DNA of 45,639 bases, taken from assembly GCA_022792945.1 (NCBI GenBank), contig JAAWBZ010000064.1, positions 1-45,639 of the forward strand, given 5' to 3'. Source of the DNA: Oscillospiraceae bacterium. Lineage in GTDB: Bacteria; Bacillota; Clostridia; Oscillospirales; Oscillospiraceae. The position numbers and the translations under genes are program-made. Below, in pieces: positions 1 to 8,526 of the stretch; the first letter of the stretch is position 1; each line of letters opens with the position of its first letter. The notes under the pieces are model-generated. The model was given only the letters and a program-made list of their open reading frames with translations, was not told the origin of the DNA and ran no database searches.

Positions 1-111
1 GCCGGGACGCAGAAACGGGCGGTGTCTTGCCGACATCGCCCGTTTTCTGTGCTGTTGTTCACTTGTTTGCGCCGCCCCGTTTTCCGCTGCCCTTAAAAAA
101 CATTGATTTTA
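1..111 (-). repeat. Dispersed intergenic hairpin repeat, copy 1
   Basis: Read on the minus strand, this stretch matches 33786-33876 in the same order: TAAAATCAAT (102-111), a 16-base exact block GCGGAAAACGGGGCGG (72-87), then a hairpin containing GGGCGATGTCGG (30-41). The hairpin arms are about 10-26 and 32-49 around a 5-base loop, with one wobble and one bulge. The copy may run past the left window edge. It lies just beyond the stop of the LacI-type gene. Confidence 0.7.
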
Positions 112-138
112 CTGGGGTTTTCCATGTTTTCTTATGGC

Positions 139-163
139 AACGCCCTTTGGGGGTGTTTTTTTA
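139..163 (+). terminator. Possible rho-independent terminator, plus strand
   Basis: A short stem AACGCCC (139-145) pairs with GGGTGTT (one G-U pair) and is followed by a run of T to position 162. It would serve a plus-strand gene left of the window. It abuts the stop of the minus-strand regulator, for which the T-run is on the wrong side. Confidence 0.4.
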
Positions 164-2407
164 TTGGAGCAGGCGGAGCAGCGCGGCCTGACCCTGCTCG
201 GCGGCCTCCCAGACGGTGAGCTTGCCGCTCAGGAGGCGGTGGAACATGCGGTACAGGATCATTTCTGTCTCCGCCGGCGTGATCCAGCGGCTCCGGCCGA
301 CGATGGGATAGCGGCGGCTGCGGCTGCGGGACTGGCCCTCCTCCACCAGCGCCAGCCAGGGGAACAGCTTGCGCAGCTCGTGATTCTGATGGGGGTATGT
401 CACCACCGACTGGCCGTTGAGGATGGTCATATAATAGCTGGTCCGGCGGTGGCACAGCCACGTCAGAAACTCCTGGGCCAGGGCCTGGTGCGGCGTGGAT
501 TTGGCGATGCCCAGGTTCCATCCCACGTTCACCGGCGTCCTGCCCGGCAGCATGGCGCAGTCGATGCGGCTGATGATGCTGCCCTCCACATTGCTGCGGA
601 TCAGGCTGGCGTACTCGGTGAACGACAGGAGCATCGCCGTCTCGCCGGCGCCGAAGGCCCGGAAGCTCTCCTCAATGGTCATGGCCGCGATGCCGCGCTT
701 GGCGTAGCGGCAGGTTTCCAGCAGGCTCTGCAGACCCTTGATGTTCTGCGGGGAGTTGAGGCAGGGGCGGCCGTTTTCGTCAAACAGGTCGCCGCCGTAG
801 CTCCACAGGCGCGTCAGGATCTCCAGGGCGCAGTCCTCGTGGATGCTGCCGATGACGGTGGTGCCGCAGGCGGTGGGGGAGTAGGGGTTGTGCTCCCGGG
901 TGAAGAAGCGGGCCACGGCGTTGAACTCCGTCCAGGTGCGGGGGACCTGGAGCGGGGCGTTGTACATGGCCTCGAACTGGCGGCGGACAAAGGGATTGTC
1001 AAACAGGTCCCGGCGGTAGAAGAGCATATGCGACCCGCCCACCAGCGGGAAGCCGCAGCAGCGGCCGTCGAAGCAGCAGTTCTGCAGGTTCCGCCAGAGC
1101 AGGCTGTGGCGCAGCGTTTCGTGCTGCTGGAGGAAGTCCGTCAGGTCCAGAAAGACGCCCCGCCGGGCCACGTACTCCAGCCAGGACACGTCGAAGAGGT
1201 AGAGGTCATACGCGCCCTCGCCGGTGTCGGCCAGGCGGGTGATGGCCTCGAAAAGCTCGTGGTAGCTGACGCAGTCCACCTCCAGGCGGAGGTTGTGGGC
1301 CAGCTCAAACTCCCGGGCGATGGCCTGCATGGCGTCCACCGTGGGCAGGGACGGCACCAGCAGGCGCAGCCGGTCCCGGGCCGGGGCCGGGGCCGTCAGG
1401 GCCGGGGCCGGCGGGAGCGCCAGGTCGTCCACGTTGTCGGGGAACAGCAGGAACTCCTTTTCAAAGAACTGGGGCGACTTCCGGTTCTTCAGCAGCAGCT
1501 CCACACAGTGCTGGCCCAGTGCGTAGGCGGCCTGGGCGGTGTGGATGACGTTGGGCAGGTAGTTGGAGCGGTTCCAGCAGTCGGCCCCCAGGGTGATGAC
1601 GCAGGTGCGCCCCGGCACGTCCACCGCGGTGAGGTTGAACGCCTCCATCACCCCCAGGGACAGGGGGTTGGAGGTGGTGATGACCGCCTGGGGCGGGTCG
1701 TCGGCCAGATGGAACATGGCCTGGCGGAAGGCGGCCTCCTTGGTCAGGTCGGTCTCGACGATCTGCACGGCCCCGGGGGGCATATGGCGCTCGTCCATGG
1801 CGTCGGTATAGCCGCGGATGGACTCCATCTCGGAGAAAAAGCGGCGGTGGCCCGCCACCAGGGCGATGCGGCGGTAGCCGGCGTCGATGAGCCGGGCGGT
1901 GAGCTGGAGGCAGACGCGGTAGGTGTCAAAGCCCAGGAAGTTGGCGTCGATCTTCTCCGGCATCCGGTCGATGAACACGGTGGGGACGTTGCTTACACCC
2001 ACGGTGTTGCGGAAAAAATCCGTGTTCTCCGGCTGGCAGGTGAGGATGATCAGGCCCTCCACCTGCTTGCGGAGGAAGCGCTCGATGATCTTCTGCTCCA
2101 GCTTGGGGGTGCTGGTGGACAGGGCGATCTGGAGGGAGTAGTCCTGCGCCTCAGCGGCGGCGGCGATGCCCTTGAGGATCTCCGATTCCCCTAGGTCGTC
2201 GATGTCCGGGAAGACCACGCCGAACTCCTGGGTGCTTCTGCTGCGGAGGGTCTGGGCTGAGTCGTTGGGGATATAGCCCAGCTCCTGCACGGCCTGCATG
2301 ATCCGGTCCCGGGTGGCGGGCTTGACGCTTTTGGTGTTGTTGATGCAGTAGGACACGGTGGCGACCGACACCCCCGCCCGCGCGGCGATATCCTTCATGG
2401 TGACCAT
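161..2407 (-). CDS. LacI-family regulator fused to a solute-binding-protein-like domain
   Basis: 748 aa. An N-terminal LacI helix-turn-helix (MKDIAARAGVSVATVSY, first 25 residues) is followed by the LacI-type sugar-binding domain (to about residue 340). A second C-terminal region of about 390 residues (about 355-748) resembles an extracellular solute-binding protein of the maltose-type fold, but there is no signal peptide or membrane segment, so it should act in the cytoplasm. Ordinary LacI proteins are about 330-350 aa, so this one is more than twice normal length. The start is set at 2407 because AAGGAGG lies 7 bases upstream; in-frame codons further upstream lack such a site. It is divergent from the ABC sugar operon and is probably its regulator (inference). 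The ligand of each domain is unknown. Confidence 0.88.
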   Translation of the reverse strand: MVTMKDIAARAGVSVATVSYCINNTKSVKPATRDRIMQAVQELGYIPNDSAQTLRSRSTQEFGVVFPDIDDLGESEILKGIAAAAEAQDYSLQIALSTSTPKLEQKIIERFLRKQVEGLIILTCQPENTDFFRNTVGVSNVPTVFIDRMPEKIDANFLGFDTYRVCLQLTARLIDAGYRRIALVAGHRRFFSEMESIRGYTDAMDERHMPPGAVQIVETDLTKEAAFRQAMFHLADDPPQAVITTSNPLSLGVMEAFNLTAVDVPGRTCVITLGADCWNRSNYLPNVIHTAQAAYALGQHCVELLLKNRKSPQFFEKEFLLFPDNVDDLALPPAPALTAPAPARDRLRLLVPSLPTVDAMQAIAREFELAHNLRLEVDCVSYHELFEAITRLADTGEGAYDLYLFDVSWLEYVARRGVFLDLTDFLQQHETLRHSLLWRNLQNCCFDGRCCGFPLVGGSHMLFYRRDLFDNPFVRRQFEAMYNAPLQVPRTWTEFNAVARFFTREHNPYSPTACGTTVIGSIHEDCALEILTRLWSYGGDLFDENGRPCLNSPQNIKGLQSLLETCRYAKRGIAAMTIEESFRAFGAGETAMLLSFTEYASLIRSNVEGSIISRIDCAMLPGRTPVNVGWNLGIAKSTPHQALAQEFLTWLCHRRTSYYMTILNGQSVVTYPHQNHELRKLFPWLALVEEGQSRSRSRRYPIVGRSRWITPAETEMILYRMFHRLLSGKLTVWEAAEQGQAALLRLLQ

Positions 2408-2452
2408 GGACGTTCCTCCTTCGCGGCGGCGGTGCTCCGCGTTTTTCACTCT

Positions 2453-2482
2453 ATTTTAACCATGTATGGAGCCAATTGTCAA
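2453..2482 (-). promoter_or_regulatory. Promoter of the LacI-type regulator
   Basis: On the minus strand a perfect -35 TTGACA (2482-2477) is separated by 18 bases from a -10 TAAAAT (2458-2453). Transcription would begin near 2446, about 40 bases before the chosen start codon. Confidence 0.65.
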
Positions 2483-2533
2483 CGTGAAAAAATTTAAAAA
2501 CCCCGCATAAAGCAGAGTATACAAAACAATTAT

Positions 2534-2549
2534 TCTGCATTTGTGCAGA
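2534..2549. promoter_or_regulatory. Inverted repeat between the divergent promoters
   Basis: TCTGCA-TTTG-TGCAGA is a 6-base dyad lying between the two divergent promoters. A second AT-rich, CG-centred segment around 2562-2580 (GTGAAACGATTAAATTTAA) partly resembles LacI-family half-sites. Which of these the regulator binds cannot be decided from one locus. Confidence 0.4.
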
Positions 2550-2593
2550 TTGCGCATGAAAGTGAAACGATTAAATTTAAAAGAAGATTTAAC

Positions 2594-2622
2594 TTGAAAA
2601 TCAATTCGCTCTCGCCTATGAT
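2594..2622 (+). promoter_or_regulatory. Promoter of the sugar ABC operon
   Basis: TTGAAA (2594-2599), a 17-base spacer and TATGAT (2617-2622). The start would be near 2629, giving a leader of about 68 bases before the binding-protein gene. The ribosome binding site AAGGAGG lies at about 2679-2685. Confidence 0.75.
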
Positions 2623-2696
2623 GGGAATAGAAACGGGCGGAAGCGCCCGGGACGCTTCTGGCGAAGCCACAAAAACATAAGGAGGAAAATGAAACT

Positions 2697-3788
2697 ATGA
2701 AGAAACTTCTTGCTCTCCTGCTGACGCTGGTCATGGTACTGGGCCTGGCGGCCTGCGGCGGCGACGACACACAGCCTGCGCAGGACAACAACGCCGGCAG
2801 CAGCCAGCCCGCCGACAGCGGCAGCGACGCCGCGCCCACCGACGACGGCGCCGCCGACGCACAGCAGCCTGCCGACGGCAAGCCCGTCATCGCCTTCGTA
2901 CCCAAGGTCATGGGCCAGGCGTGGTGGGACTACGTCCAGAGCGGCGTGATGGACTGGGCCGCGGAGACCGGCTACGAAGTGATCTACAAGGGGCCCACCG
3001 AGGTGGACGCCGCCGCGCAGGTCCAGATCATGACCGACCTTGTCAACCAGGGCGTTGACATCCTCTGCTTCTCCCCCAACGACCCCGGCGCCTGCGAGCA
3101 GATCTGCAAGGAGGCCATGGAGAAGGGCATCATCGTCGTCTCCACCGAGGCCGCGACCATGGAGAACGTGGATTATGACGTCGAGGCGTTCAACGACGCC
3201 GGCCTGGGCGGCTTCCTGATGGACCAGCTGGCCGCGCAGATGGGCGAAGAGGGCGAGTACATCACCATGGTCGGCTCAATGACCATGGAGTCCCAGAACA
3301 ACTGGGCCGACGCGGCGGTGGCCCGCCAGCAGGAGGCCTATCCCAACATGACCCTGGTGCCGGATGCCCGCGTGGCCGACGACTCCGACGCCGAGAAGGC
3401 CTACAACCTGACCAAGGAGCTCATCCAGAAGTATCCCAACCTCAAGGGCATCCTGGGCACCGGCTCCTTTGACGCCCCCGGCGCTGCCCGCGCCATCGAG
3501 GAGCTGGGACTCACCGGCAAGGTGTTCGCCATCTCCGTGGCGATGCCCTCCGAGACCCGCGACTACCTCAAGGACGGCGTCCTGCAGAGCGTCGGCCTGT
3601 GGGATCCCTCCCTGTCCGCCAAGGCGATGCTGAACCTGGCCGTTGCCATGTACAACGGCGAGACCCCCGCCTCCGGCATGGACCTGGGCGTGGAGGGCTA
3701 TGAGAGCGTTTCCATTGACGGCACCCTGGTGGTCGGCGACGGCCAGATCGCCATCACCAAGGACAACGTGGACAACTTCACGTTCTAA
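2697..3788 (+). CDS. Sugar ABC transporter substrate-binding lipoprotein (RhaS/LsrB-like)
   Basis: 363 aa. A lipoprotein signal peptide ends in LGLAAC, with the lipidated cysteine at residue 20. An acidic, low-complexity Asp/Ala/Gln linker (about 21-65) follows, and then a periplasmic-binding-protein type 1 domain beginning KPVIAFVPKVMGQAWW. The pattern resembles rhamnose (RhaS) and autoinducer-2 (LsrB) binding proteins. It is the first gene of an operon with ATPase, two permeases and a rhamnose mutarotase, which favours rhamnose or a related deoxy-sugar. It would be anchored to the outer face of the membrane and deliver sugar to the permeases. Exact substrate is uncertain; family membership is confident. 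Confidence 0.9.
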   Translation: MKKLLALLLTLVMVLGLAACGGDDTQPAQDNNAGSSQPADSGSDAAPTDDGAADAQQPADGKPVIAFVPKVMGQAWWDYVQSGVMDWAAETGYEVIYKGPTEVDAAAQVQIMTDLVNQGVDILCFSPNDPGACEQICKEAMEKGIIVVSTEAATMENVDYDVEAFNDAGLGGFLMDQLAAQMGEEGEYITMVGSMTMESQNNWADAAVARQQEAYPNMTLVPDARVADDSDAEKAYNLTKELIQKYPNLKGILGTGSFDAPGAARAIEELGLTGKVFAISVAMPSETRDYLKDGVLQSVGLWDPSLSAKAMLNLAVAMYNGETPASGMDLGVEGYESVSIDGTLVVGDGQIAITKDNVDNFTF

Positions 3789-3812
3789 GTCTTAAGGCTT
3801 TTGAATGACGAG

Positions 3813-3846
3813 CAGGGGGCAGGGAAGGTTCCTTCCCTGTCCCCTG
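3813..3846 (+). terminator. Intra-operon stem-loop after the binding-protein gene
   Basis: Arms 3813-3828 and 3831-3846 pair over 16 positions (15 Watson-Crick, one G-U) with a 2-base loop, and no T-run follows. Such stems after the first gene of ABC operons usually protect the upstream mRNA or partly terminate, keeping binding protein in excess over the membrane parts. That role is inferred here. Confidence 0.6.
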
Positions 3847-3897
3847 TCCCGGTTTGGGCGGCCGCCGCCCTGCCACCCGAGAGAGGAGGAGCTTTCC

Positions 3898-5385
3898 ATG
3901 TCTGAAGAATACCTGCTGCAAATGGAGGGGATCTGCAAGTCCTTCGCAGGCGTCCACGCGCTGGACCATGTGAATTTCGCAGTGCGCCCCGGAAAAGTCA
4001 TGTGCCTGGCCGGCGAGAACGGCTGCGGCAAGTCCACGCTGGTGAAGATCATCTCTGGCGTCTACACCCGCGACGAGGGGATCGTCACCTTCGAGGGGAA
4101 AACCATTCAGAGGATCACCCCCGCCGAGGCCACCCGCCTGGGCATCCAGGTCATCTACCAGGACCTGTCCATTTTCCCCAACCTGACGGTGATGGAGAAT
4201 CTGGCGGTCAACTCCGAGGTCACCGCCGGGCGCAGGATGGTCAACCGCAAGCGCTGGGAGCAGACGGCCAGGGAGGCCCTGAGCAAGATCGGCTACGACA
4301 TCGACCTGTACGCCAAGATGGGCGACCTGAGCATGGCCGACAAGCAGTTGGTGGCCATTTGCCGCGCGCTGCTGTTCAACGCCAAGCTCATCATCATGGA
4401 TGAACCCACCACGGCGCTGACCAAGAAAGAGGTGGACGCCCTCTTCAAGACCGTCCGGCAGCTGCGCGACAGCGGCATTGCCATCATGTTCATCAGCCAC
4501 AAGACGGAGGAGATTTTTGAGATCTCCGACGATGTGTGCATCATGCGCAACGGCAAAAATGTGTTCTCCGGCCGCACGGCGGAGCTGACGCGGCGGGATT
4601 TCACCTTCTATATGACCGGGCGCGAGCTGAGCGACGAGCGGTTCGTGCCGAAAAACCTCAGCAAGGAGCCGGTGCTGGAGGTCCAGAATCTCTCCATGAA
4701 GGGCCGGCTGCGGGACGTGTCCCTCCAGCTGCGCAAGGGTGAGATTTTGGGCGTCACGGGCCTGCTGGGCTCCGGGCGGACGGAGCTGGCGCTGGCGCTG
4801 TTCGGCCTGGCGCGGCCCAGCGCGGGTAAGATCCTGCTCCACGGGAAGGAGGTCCGCATCTCCTCGCCCATCGCGGCGCAGAAGCTGCGCATCGGCTATG
4901 TGCCGGAGGACCGGCTGACCGAGGGCCTCTGCCTTCAGCAGCCCATCGCCGACAATATCACCCTCTCCTCCCTCAAGCGGCTGTCCAACGCACTGGGCAT
5001 CCTGAAAAAGAAGGATGTCTACGCCGACGCCGATATCTGGGTCAAACAGTTCTCCATCGCCACCGACGACGCGCGGAAGTTCGCCTCCACGCTCTCCGGC
5101 GGCAACCAGCAGAAGATCGTGCTCTCCAAGTGGCTGAGCAACGAGCTGGACGTGCTGATCCTCAACGGCCCCACCGTGGGCGTGGACGTGGGCGCCAAGC
5201 AGGATATCCATCAGCTGGTGCACCAGCTGGCGGGCGAGGGCCTGGCGGTCATCATCATCTCCGACGACCTCTCAGAGGTGGTCCTCAATTGCAGCCGCGT
5301 GGTGGTCATGAAGGACGGCGCCATCGTCGGCGAGATGGAGGGCGAGCACGTGACGGAAGAAAACATCCTGGAGATCATTCGGTGA
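3898..5385 (+). CDS. Sugar ABC transporter ATP-binding protein, two cassettes
   Basis: 495 aa, with two ABC domains in tandem as in RbsA, MglA, RhaT and LsrA. Cassette 1 has Walker A GENGCGKST, a diverged signature (LSMADKQL) and Walker B LIIMDEPTTAL. Cassette 2 has the family-typical GLLGSGRTEL and a good signature LSGGNQQKI, but its Walker B reads LILNGPTVGVDVG: N423-G424 stand where Asp-Glu is expected, so the second ATP site is probably not catalytic. The start at 3898 follows GAGAGGAGGAG; the open frame extends further upstream, but into the intergenic stem-loop. It energises import through the two permeases that follow 13 bases downstream. Confidence 0.92.
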   Translation: MSEEYLLQMEGICKSFAGVHALDHVNFAVRPGKVMCLAGENGCGKSTLVKIISGVYTRDEGIVTFEGKTIQRITPAEATRLGIQVIYQDLSIFPNLTVMENLAVNSEVTAGRRMVNRKRWEQTAREALSKIGYDIDLYAKMGDLSMADKQLVAICRALLFNAKLIIMDEPTTALTKKEVDALFKTVRQLRDSGIAIMFISHKTEEIFEISDDVCIMRNGKNVFSGRTAELTRRDFTFYMTGRELSDERFVPKNLSKEPVLEVQNLSMKGRLRDVSLQLRKGEILGVTGLLGSGRTELALALFGLARPSAGKILLHGKEVRISSPIAAQKLRIGYVPEDRLTEGLCLQQPIADNITLSSLKRLSNALGILKKKDVYADADIWVKQFSIATDDARKFASTLSGGNQQKIVLSKWLSNELDVLILNGPTVGVDVGAKQDIHQLVHQLAGEGLAVIIISDDLSEVVLNCSRVVVMKDGAIVGEMEGEHVTEENILEIIR

Positions 5386-5398
5386 TAGGAGGAACATT

Positions 5399-6400
5399 AT
5401 GAACAAAGCTGCGCTCAAGCGCATGACCCGCAGGACCGAGTTCTATATCTTCCTGGTCCTGGTGATCATGTGCATCCTGATTCAGATCATCTCCGGCGGA
5501 CAGCTGTTCGAGGGGACGAAGATCGTCGATATCCTCCGGGCCATGGTGGTGGACGGTATGTTTGCCATGTGCTGCCTGGTGGTGATGATCTCCGGCGGCT
5601 TCGACCTGTCTTTCCCGGCCATCTCGGCCCTGGCCTACTCGCTGTCCACCACCATCTGCCTCAACAACGGCTGGTGCGAGACCAACCCGCTGATGGGCTT
5701 TGTGCTGGCCATCGTGATCGGCTGGGTCCTGGGAATGCTCAACGGCTGGATCATCGCCAACTTCAAGCTCAACACCATGATCGTGACCCTGGGCACCCAG
5801 ACGTTCTTCACGGGCCTCAGCATGGGCCTTCTGGAGCTGAAGGAGATCACCTCCACGCTGCCCATGAGCTTCCGCGTGCTGGGCGAGAGCTACCTCTTTG
5901 AGGTCTACAACGCCCAGGGGCTGCGCTCCACCATGACGACGATGTTCCTGTTCTTTGTGGCGCTGTGCATCGTGACGTCCTTTATCCTCAACCGCACCAT
6001 GTTCGGCCGGGCGCTCTACGCCATCGGCGGCAACGAGGTCTCGGCAGAGCGGGCCGGCTACAGCGTCAAGAAGGTCAAATTCATCCTCTATTCCGCCGTG
6101 GGCGCGGTGTCGGGCTTCATCGGCATGGTCCGCGTGTGCATGGCCCGGCAGTCCATCCCCAAGGCGCTGGTGGGCAAGGAGATGACCATCATCCCCGCGG
6201 TCATCCTGGGCGGCGCCAGCATCTTCGGCGGCGAGGGGTCGGTGTTCGGCACGGTGTGCGCCGTGGGCATCATCACGGTGGTTTCCAACTCCATGCTGCT
6301 CATCGGCATCGACAGCTATTGGCAGGATTTCTTCAACGGCCTGGTGATCCTCATCGGCGTCACGGTCTCGGCCGTGCAGGCCATGCGGCAGAAGCATTAA
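5399..6400 (+). CDS. Sugar ABC transporter permease 1 (BPD_transp_2 family)
   Basis: 333 aa, hydrophobic along its length with about 8-10 membrane segments. It has the family features of RbsC/RhaP-type permeases: a conserved early segment MVVMISGGFDLSFPAISALAY and the cytoplasmic loop GRALYAIGGNEVSAERAGYSV that meets the ATPase. A ribosome binding site (AGGAGG) lies 7 bases upstream, 13 bases after the ATPase stop. It should form a heterodimeric channel with the next gene product. The substrate is inferred from context. Confidence 0.9.
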   Translation: MNKAALKRMTRRTEFYIFLVLVIMCILIQIISGGQLFEGTKIVDILRAMVVDGMFAMCCLVVMISGGFDLSFPAISALAYSLSTTICLNNGWCETNPLMGFVLAIVIGWVLGMLNGWIIANFKLNTMIVTLGTQTFFTGLSMGLLELKEITSTLPMSFRVLGESYLFEVYNAQGLRSTMTTMFLFFVALCIVTSFILNRTMFGRALYAIGGNEVSAERAGYSVKKVKFILYSAVGAVSGFIGMVRVCMARQSIPKALVGKEMTIIPAVILGGASIFGGEGSVFGTVCAVGIITVVSNSMLLIGIDSYWQDFFNGLVILIGVTVSAVQAMRQKH

Positions 6401-6413
6401 GGAGGGCGCAACC

Positions 6414-7448
6414 ATGAAACTGAAAGAGTTTTCCCGGCAGAACCGCTATACGGTGATGCTTCTGGCCCTCATGGCCCTGGTGCTGCTGTTCTTCACCGTG
6501 ACCAAGGGCTCCATGCTCTGGCAGGCGAGTGTCTGGAAGGGCATGGCGGTGCAGTTCCCCGAGTACGGCGTCATCACCCTGGGCGTCATGTTCTGCTTCA
6601 TCAGCGGGCACATCGATATGTCCTTTGTGGCCCTGGGCGACTTCGCCACCATCCTGGCGGCCAACTACATGATCGCCCATGTCACGGAAAATATGTCCAA
6701 TGCCAGCGTCGGCGGCGTGCTGGTGGCGGGCATCCTCATCGCGCTGGCGGTGGGCGCCGTGGGCGGCGTCATCAACGGACTGCTGGTGAGCCTGCTGCGC
6801 ATCCCGCCGGTGATGGCCACCATCGCCATGCAGCTGGTGTGGCAGGGCGTCTCCACGGCCCTGACCAAGGGCTACGCCGTGACCGGCATCCCCTCGCTCT
6901 ATATGGAGATCGGGCACAAGAACCTCTTCGGGTTCCTGCCGGTGCCGCTGCTGATCTTCCTGGTGGTGTTCCTGGTGTCGGCGTTTGTGCTCAAGTACAC
7001 CGCCTTTGGTGAAAAGCTCTATATGATCGGCACCAACCTCAAGGCCGCGCGGTTCTCCGCCATCAACACCACCGGCATGCTGGTGGCGACGTATGTGATC
7101 TGCGGCGTTCTCTCGTGCCTGGGGTGTTTGCTGATGGTCTCCACCATGGGCTCGGCCAAGGCGGACTACGGCAGCTCCTACCTGATGCGCTGCATCCTGA
7201 TCCTGGTGCTGGCGGGCGTGCTGCCTGACGGCGGCATGGGCAAGATCCTGGACGTGCTGCTCTCCATCATCACCATTCAGATCATCGCCTCGGGCGTCAA
7301 TATGTTCCCGCAGCTGAACACCTACTATGCCAGCCTCATCTGGGGCGGCCTGCTGCTGATTGTGCTGATCGCCAGCACCCGCATGAGCGGCGGCGCGCGG
7401 CGGCCAAAAAAGCAGAAGCAGTCCGGCGCCGCCAAGCCCGCGTCGTAG
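6414..7448 (+). CDS. Sugar ABC transporter permease 2 (BPD_transp_2 family)
   Basis: 344 aa. It is a second permease of the same family with parallel motifs: GVMFCFISGHIDMSFVALGDF near residue 60 and GEKLYMIGTNLKAARFSAINT in the ATPase-contact loop. It ends in a basic Lys/Arg/Ala cytoplasmic tail. It starts 13 bases after permease 1 with AAGGAGG in front. Paired permeases with one double ATPase are typical of rhamnose and AI-2 importers. Confidence 0.9.
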   Translation: MKLKEFSRQNRYTVMLLALMALVLLFFTVTKGSMLWQASVWKGMAVQFPEYGVITLGVMFCFISGHIDMSFVALGDFATILAANYMIAHVTENMSNASVGGVLVAGILIALAVGAVGGVINGLLVSLLRIPPVMATIAMQLVWQGVSTALTKGYAVTGIPSLYMEIGHKNLFGFLPVPLLIFLVVFLVSAFVLKYTAFGEKLYMIGTNLKAARFSAINTTGMLVATYVICGVLSCLGCLLMVSTMGSAKADYGSSYLMRCILILVLAGVLPDGGMGKILDVLLSIITIQIIASGVNMFPQLNTYYASLIWGGLLLIVLIASTRMSGGARRPKKQKQSGAAKPAS

Positions 7449-7467
7449 CGGGGAAAGGAGTTTTTTT

Positions 7468-8514
7468 ATGAACAGCATTGAACGGTTTTACGCCACCACC
7501 GAGCGCCGCCCGGTGGACCGCCCCGCCTGCTGGCTGGGCATGCCCACCCCCAGCGCCATCCCGGGGCTTTGCGACTACTTCGGCGTGGAGACCTTTGAGG
7601 CGCTGAAGGCCACCTGCGGCGACGACTTCTACGCCGTGGAGGTGCCCTACAAAAGTCCCACCTGCTCGGCGCTGTACGCCGCCTTCGACTGGTACATGAA
7701 CGGCACCAACGTGGACACTGAGCACCGGACCCTCACCGCAGAGGGCTTCTTCGCCCAGTGCGAGGACGTGGAGGACGCCGAAGCGCTGAGCTTCCCCTGG
7801 CCGGACCCGGCGCTGTACATCGACCCCGCCGAGTGCCGCCGCCTGGTGGAGGAGGCCCCCCAGGACAAGGTGGTGCTGGGCATGGTCTGGGCGGCGCACT
7901 TCCAGGACTTCTGCGCGGCCTTTGGCATGGAGAACGCGCTGATGAACATGGTGGCCTGTCCGGAGCTGGTCCACTATGTCAATGACAGGATCATGGAGTT
8001 CTATGTCAAGGCCCTGACCATCTTCCTGGAGGCTACCCGCGGCAAGCTCCACGCCATTCTCATCGGCGACGACATGGGCAGCCAGCTGGACCTGATGATC
8101 AGCCCGCAGCTGGTGGCGGAATTTGTGATTCCCGGCGCCAAGCAGCTTGTTGACATCGCCCACAGCTATGGCGTCAAGGTCATTTACCACTCCTGCGGCT
8201 CCATTGTGCGGGCTATTCCGCTGCTCATCGAGGCCGGCGTGGACATCATCCATCCCATCCAGGCCCTGGCCCACGGGATGCAGCCGGAGAACCTCAAGGA
8301 GAAGTTTGAGGGACAGGTGTCCTTCTGCGGCGGCGTGGATACCCAGGACCTGCTGCCCAACGGCACGCCGGAGCAGGTGCGGGCCGCGGTGCGGCATCTG
8401 CGGGAGCTGTTCCCCACGGGGCTCATCATCTCGCCCAGCCACGAGGCCATTCAGGTAGACGTGCCGCCGGCCAACATCAAGGCCATGTTCGACGAGGCGC
8501 AGAAGGTTTACTGA
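7468..8514 (+). CDS. Uroporphyrinogen decarboxylase-like (URO-D/MtaA superfamily) protein
   Basis: 348 aa, about the size of a URO-D barrel. It contains a His-x-Cys-Gly element (VIYHSCGSI, near residue 238) and FCGGVDTQDLL, which are like the zinc-binding methyltransferases MtaA/MtbA/CmuA rather than haem-pathway HemE. No corrinoid protein or haem gene is nearby. It is co-transcribed with the sugar transporter and mutarotase, so a role in processing the imported compound, perhaps a methylated sugar, is possible but speculative. The start follows GGAAAGGAG. The fold is confident; the reaction is unknown. Confidence 0.82.
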   Translation: MNSIERFYATTERRPVDRPACWLGMPTPSAIPGLCDYFGVETFEALKATCGDDFYAVEVPYKSPTCSALYAAFDWYMNGTNVDTEHRTLTAEGFFAQCEDVEDAEALSFPWPDPALYIDPAECRRLVEEAPQDKVVLGMVWAAHFQDFCAAFGMENALMNMVACPELVHYVNDRIMEFYVKALTIFLEATRGKLHAILIGDDMGSQLDLMISPQLVAEFVIPGAKQLVDIAHSYGVKVIYHSCGSIVRAIPLLIEAGVDIIHPIQALAHGMQPENLKEKFEGQVSFCGGVDTQDLLPNGTPEQVRAAVRHLRELFPTGLIISPSHEAIQVDVPPANIKAMFDEAQKVY

Positions 8515-8526
8515 GGAGGAGAGGGC

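Noticed and set aside
134..2194. Long open frame of 686 codons opposite the LacI-type gene
   Set aside because: It mirrors the regulator in a GC-rich region, has no ribosome binding site and shows no domain; antisense frames of this kind occur opposite nearly every real gene here.
2560..2575. CcpA cre site in GTGAAACGATTAAA
   Set aside because: The CG is not in register with the cre consensus and the flanking TG and CA are missing; a LacI-type half-site is at least as likely.
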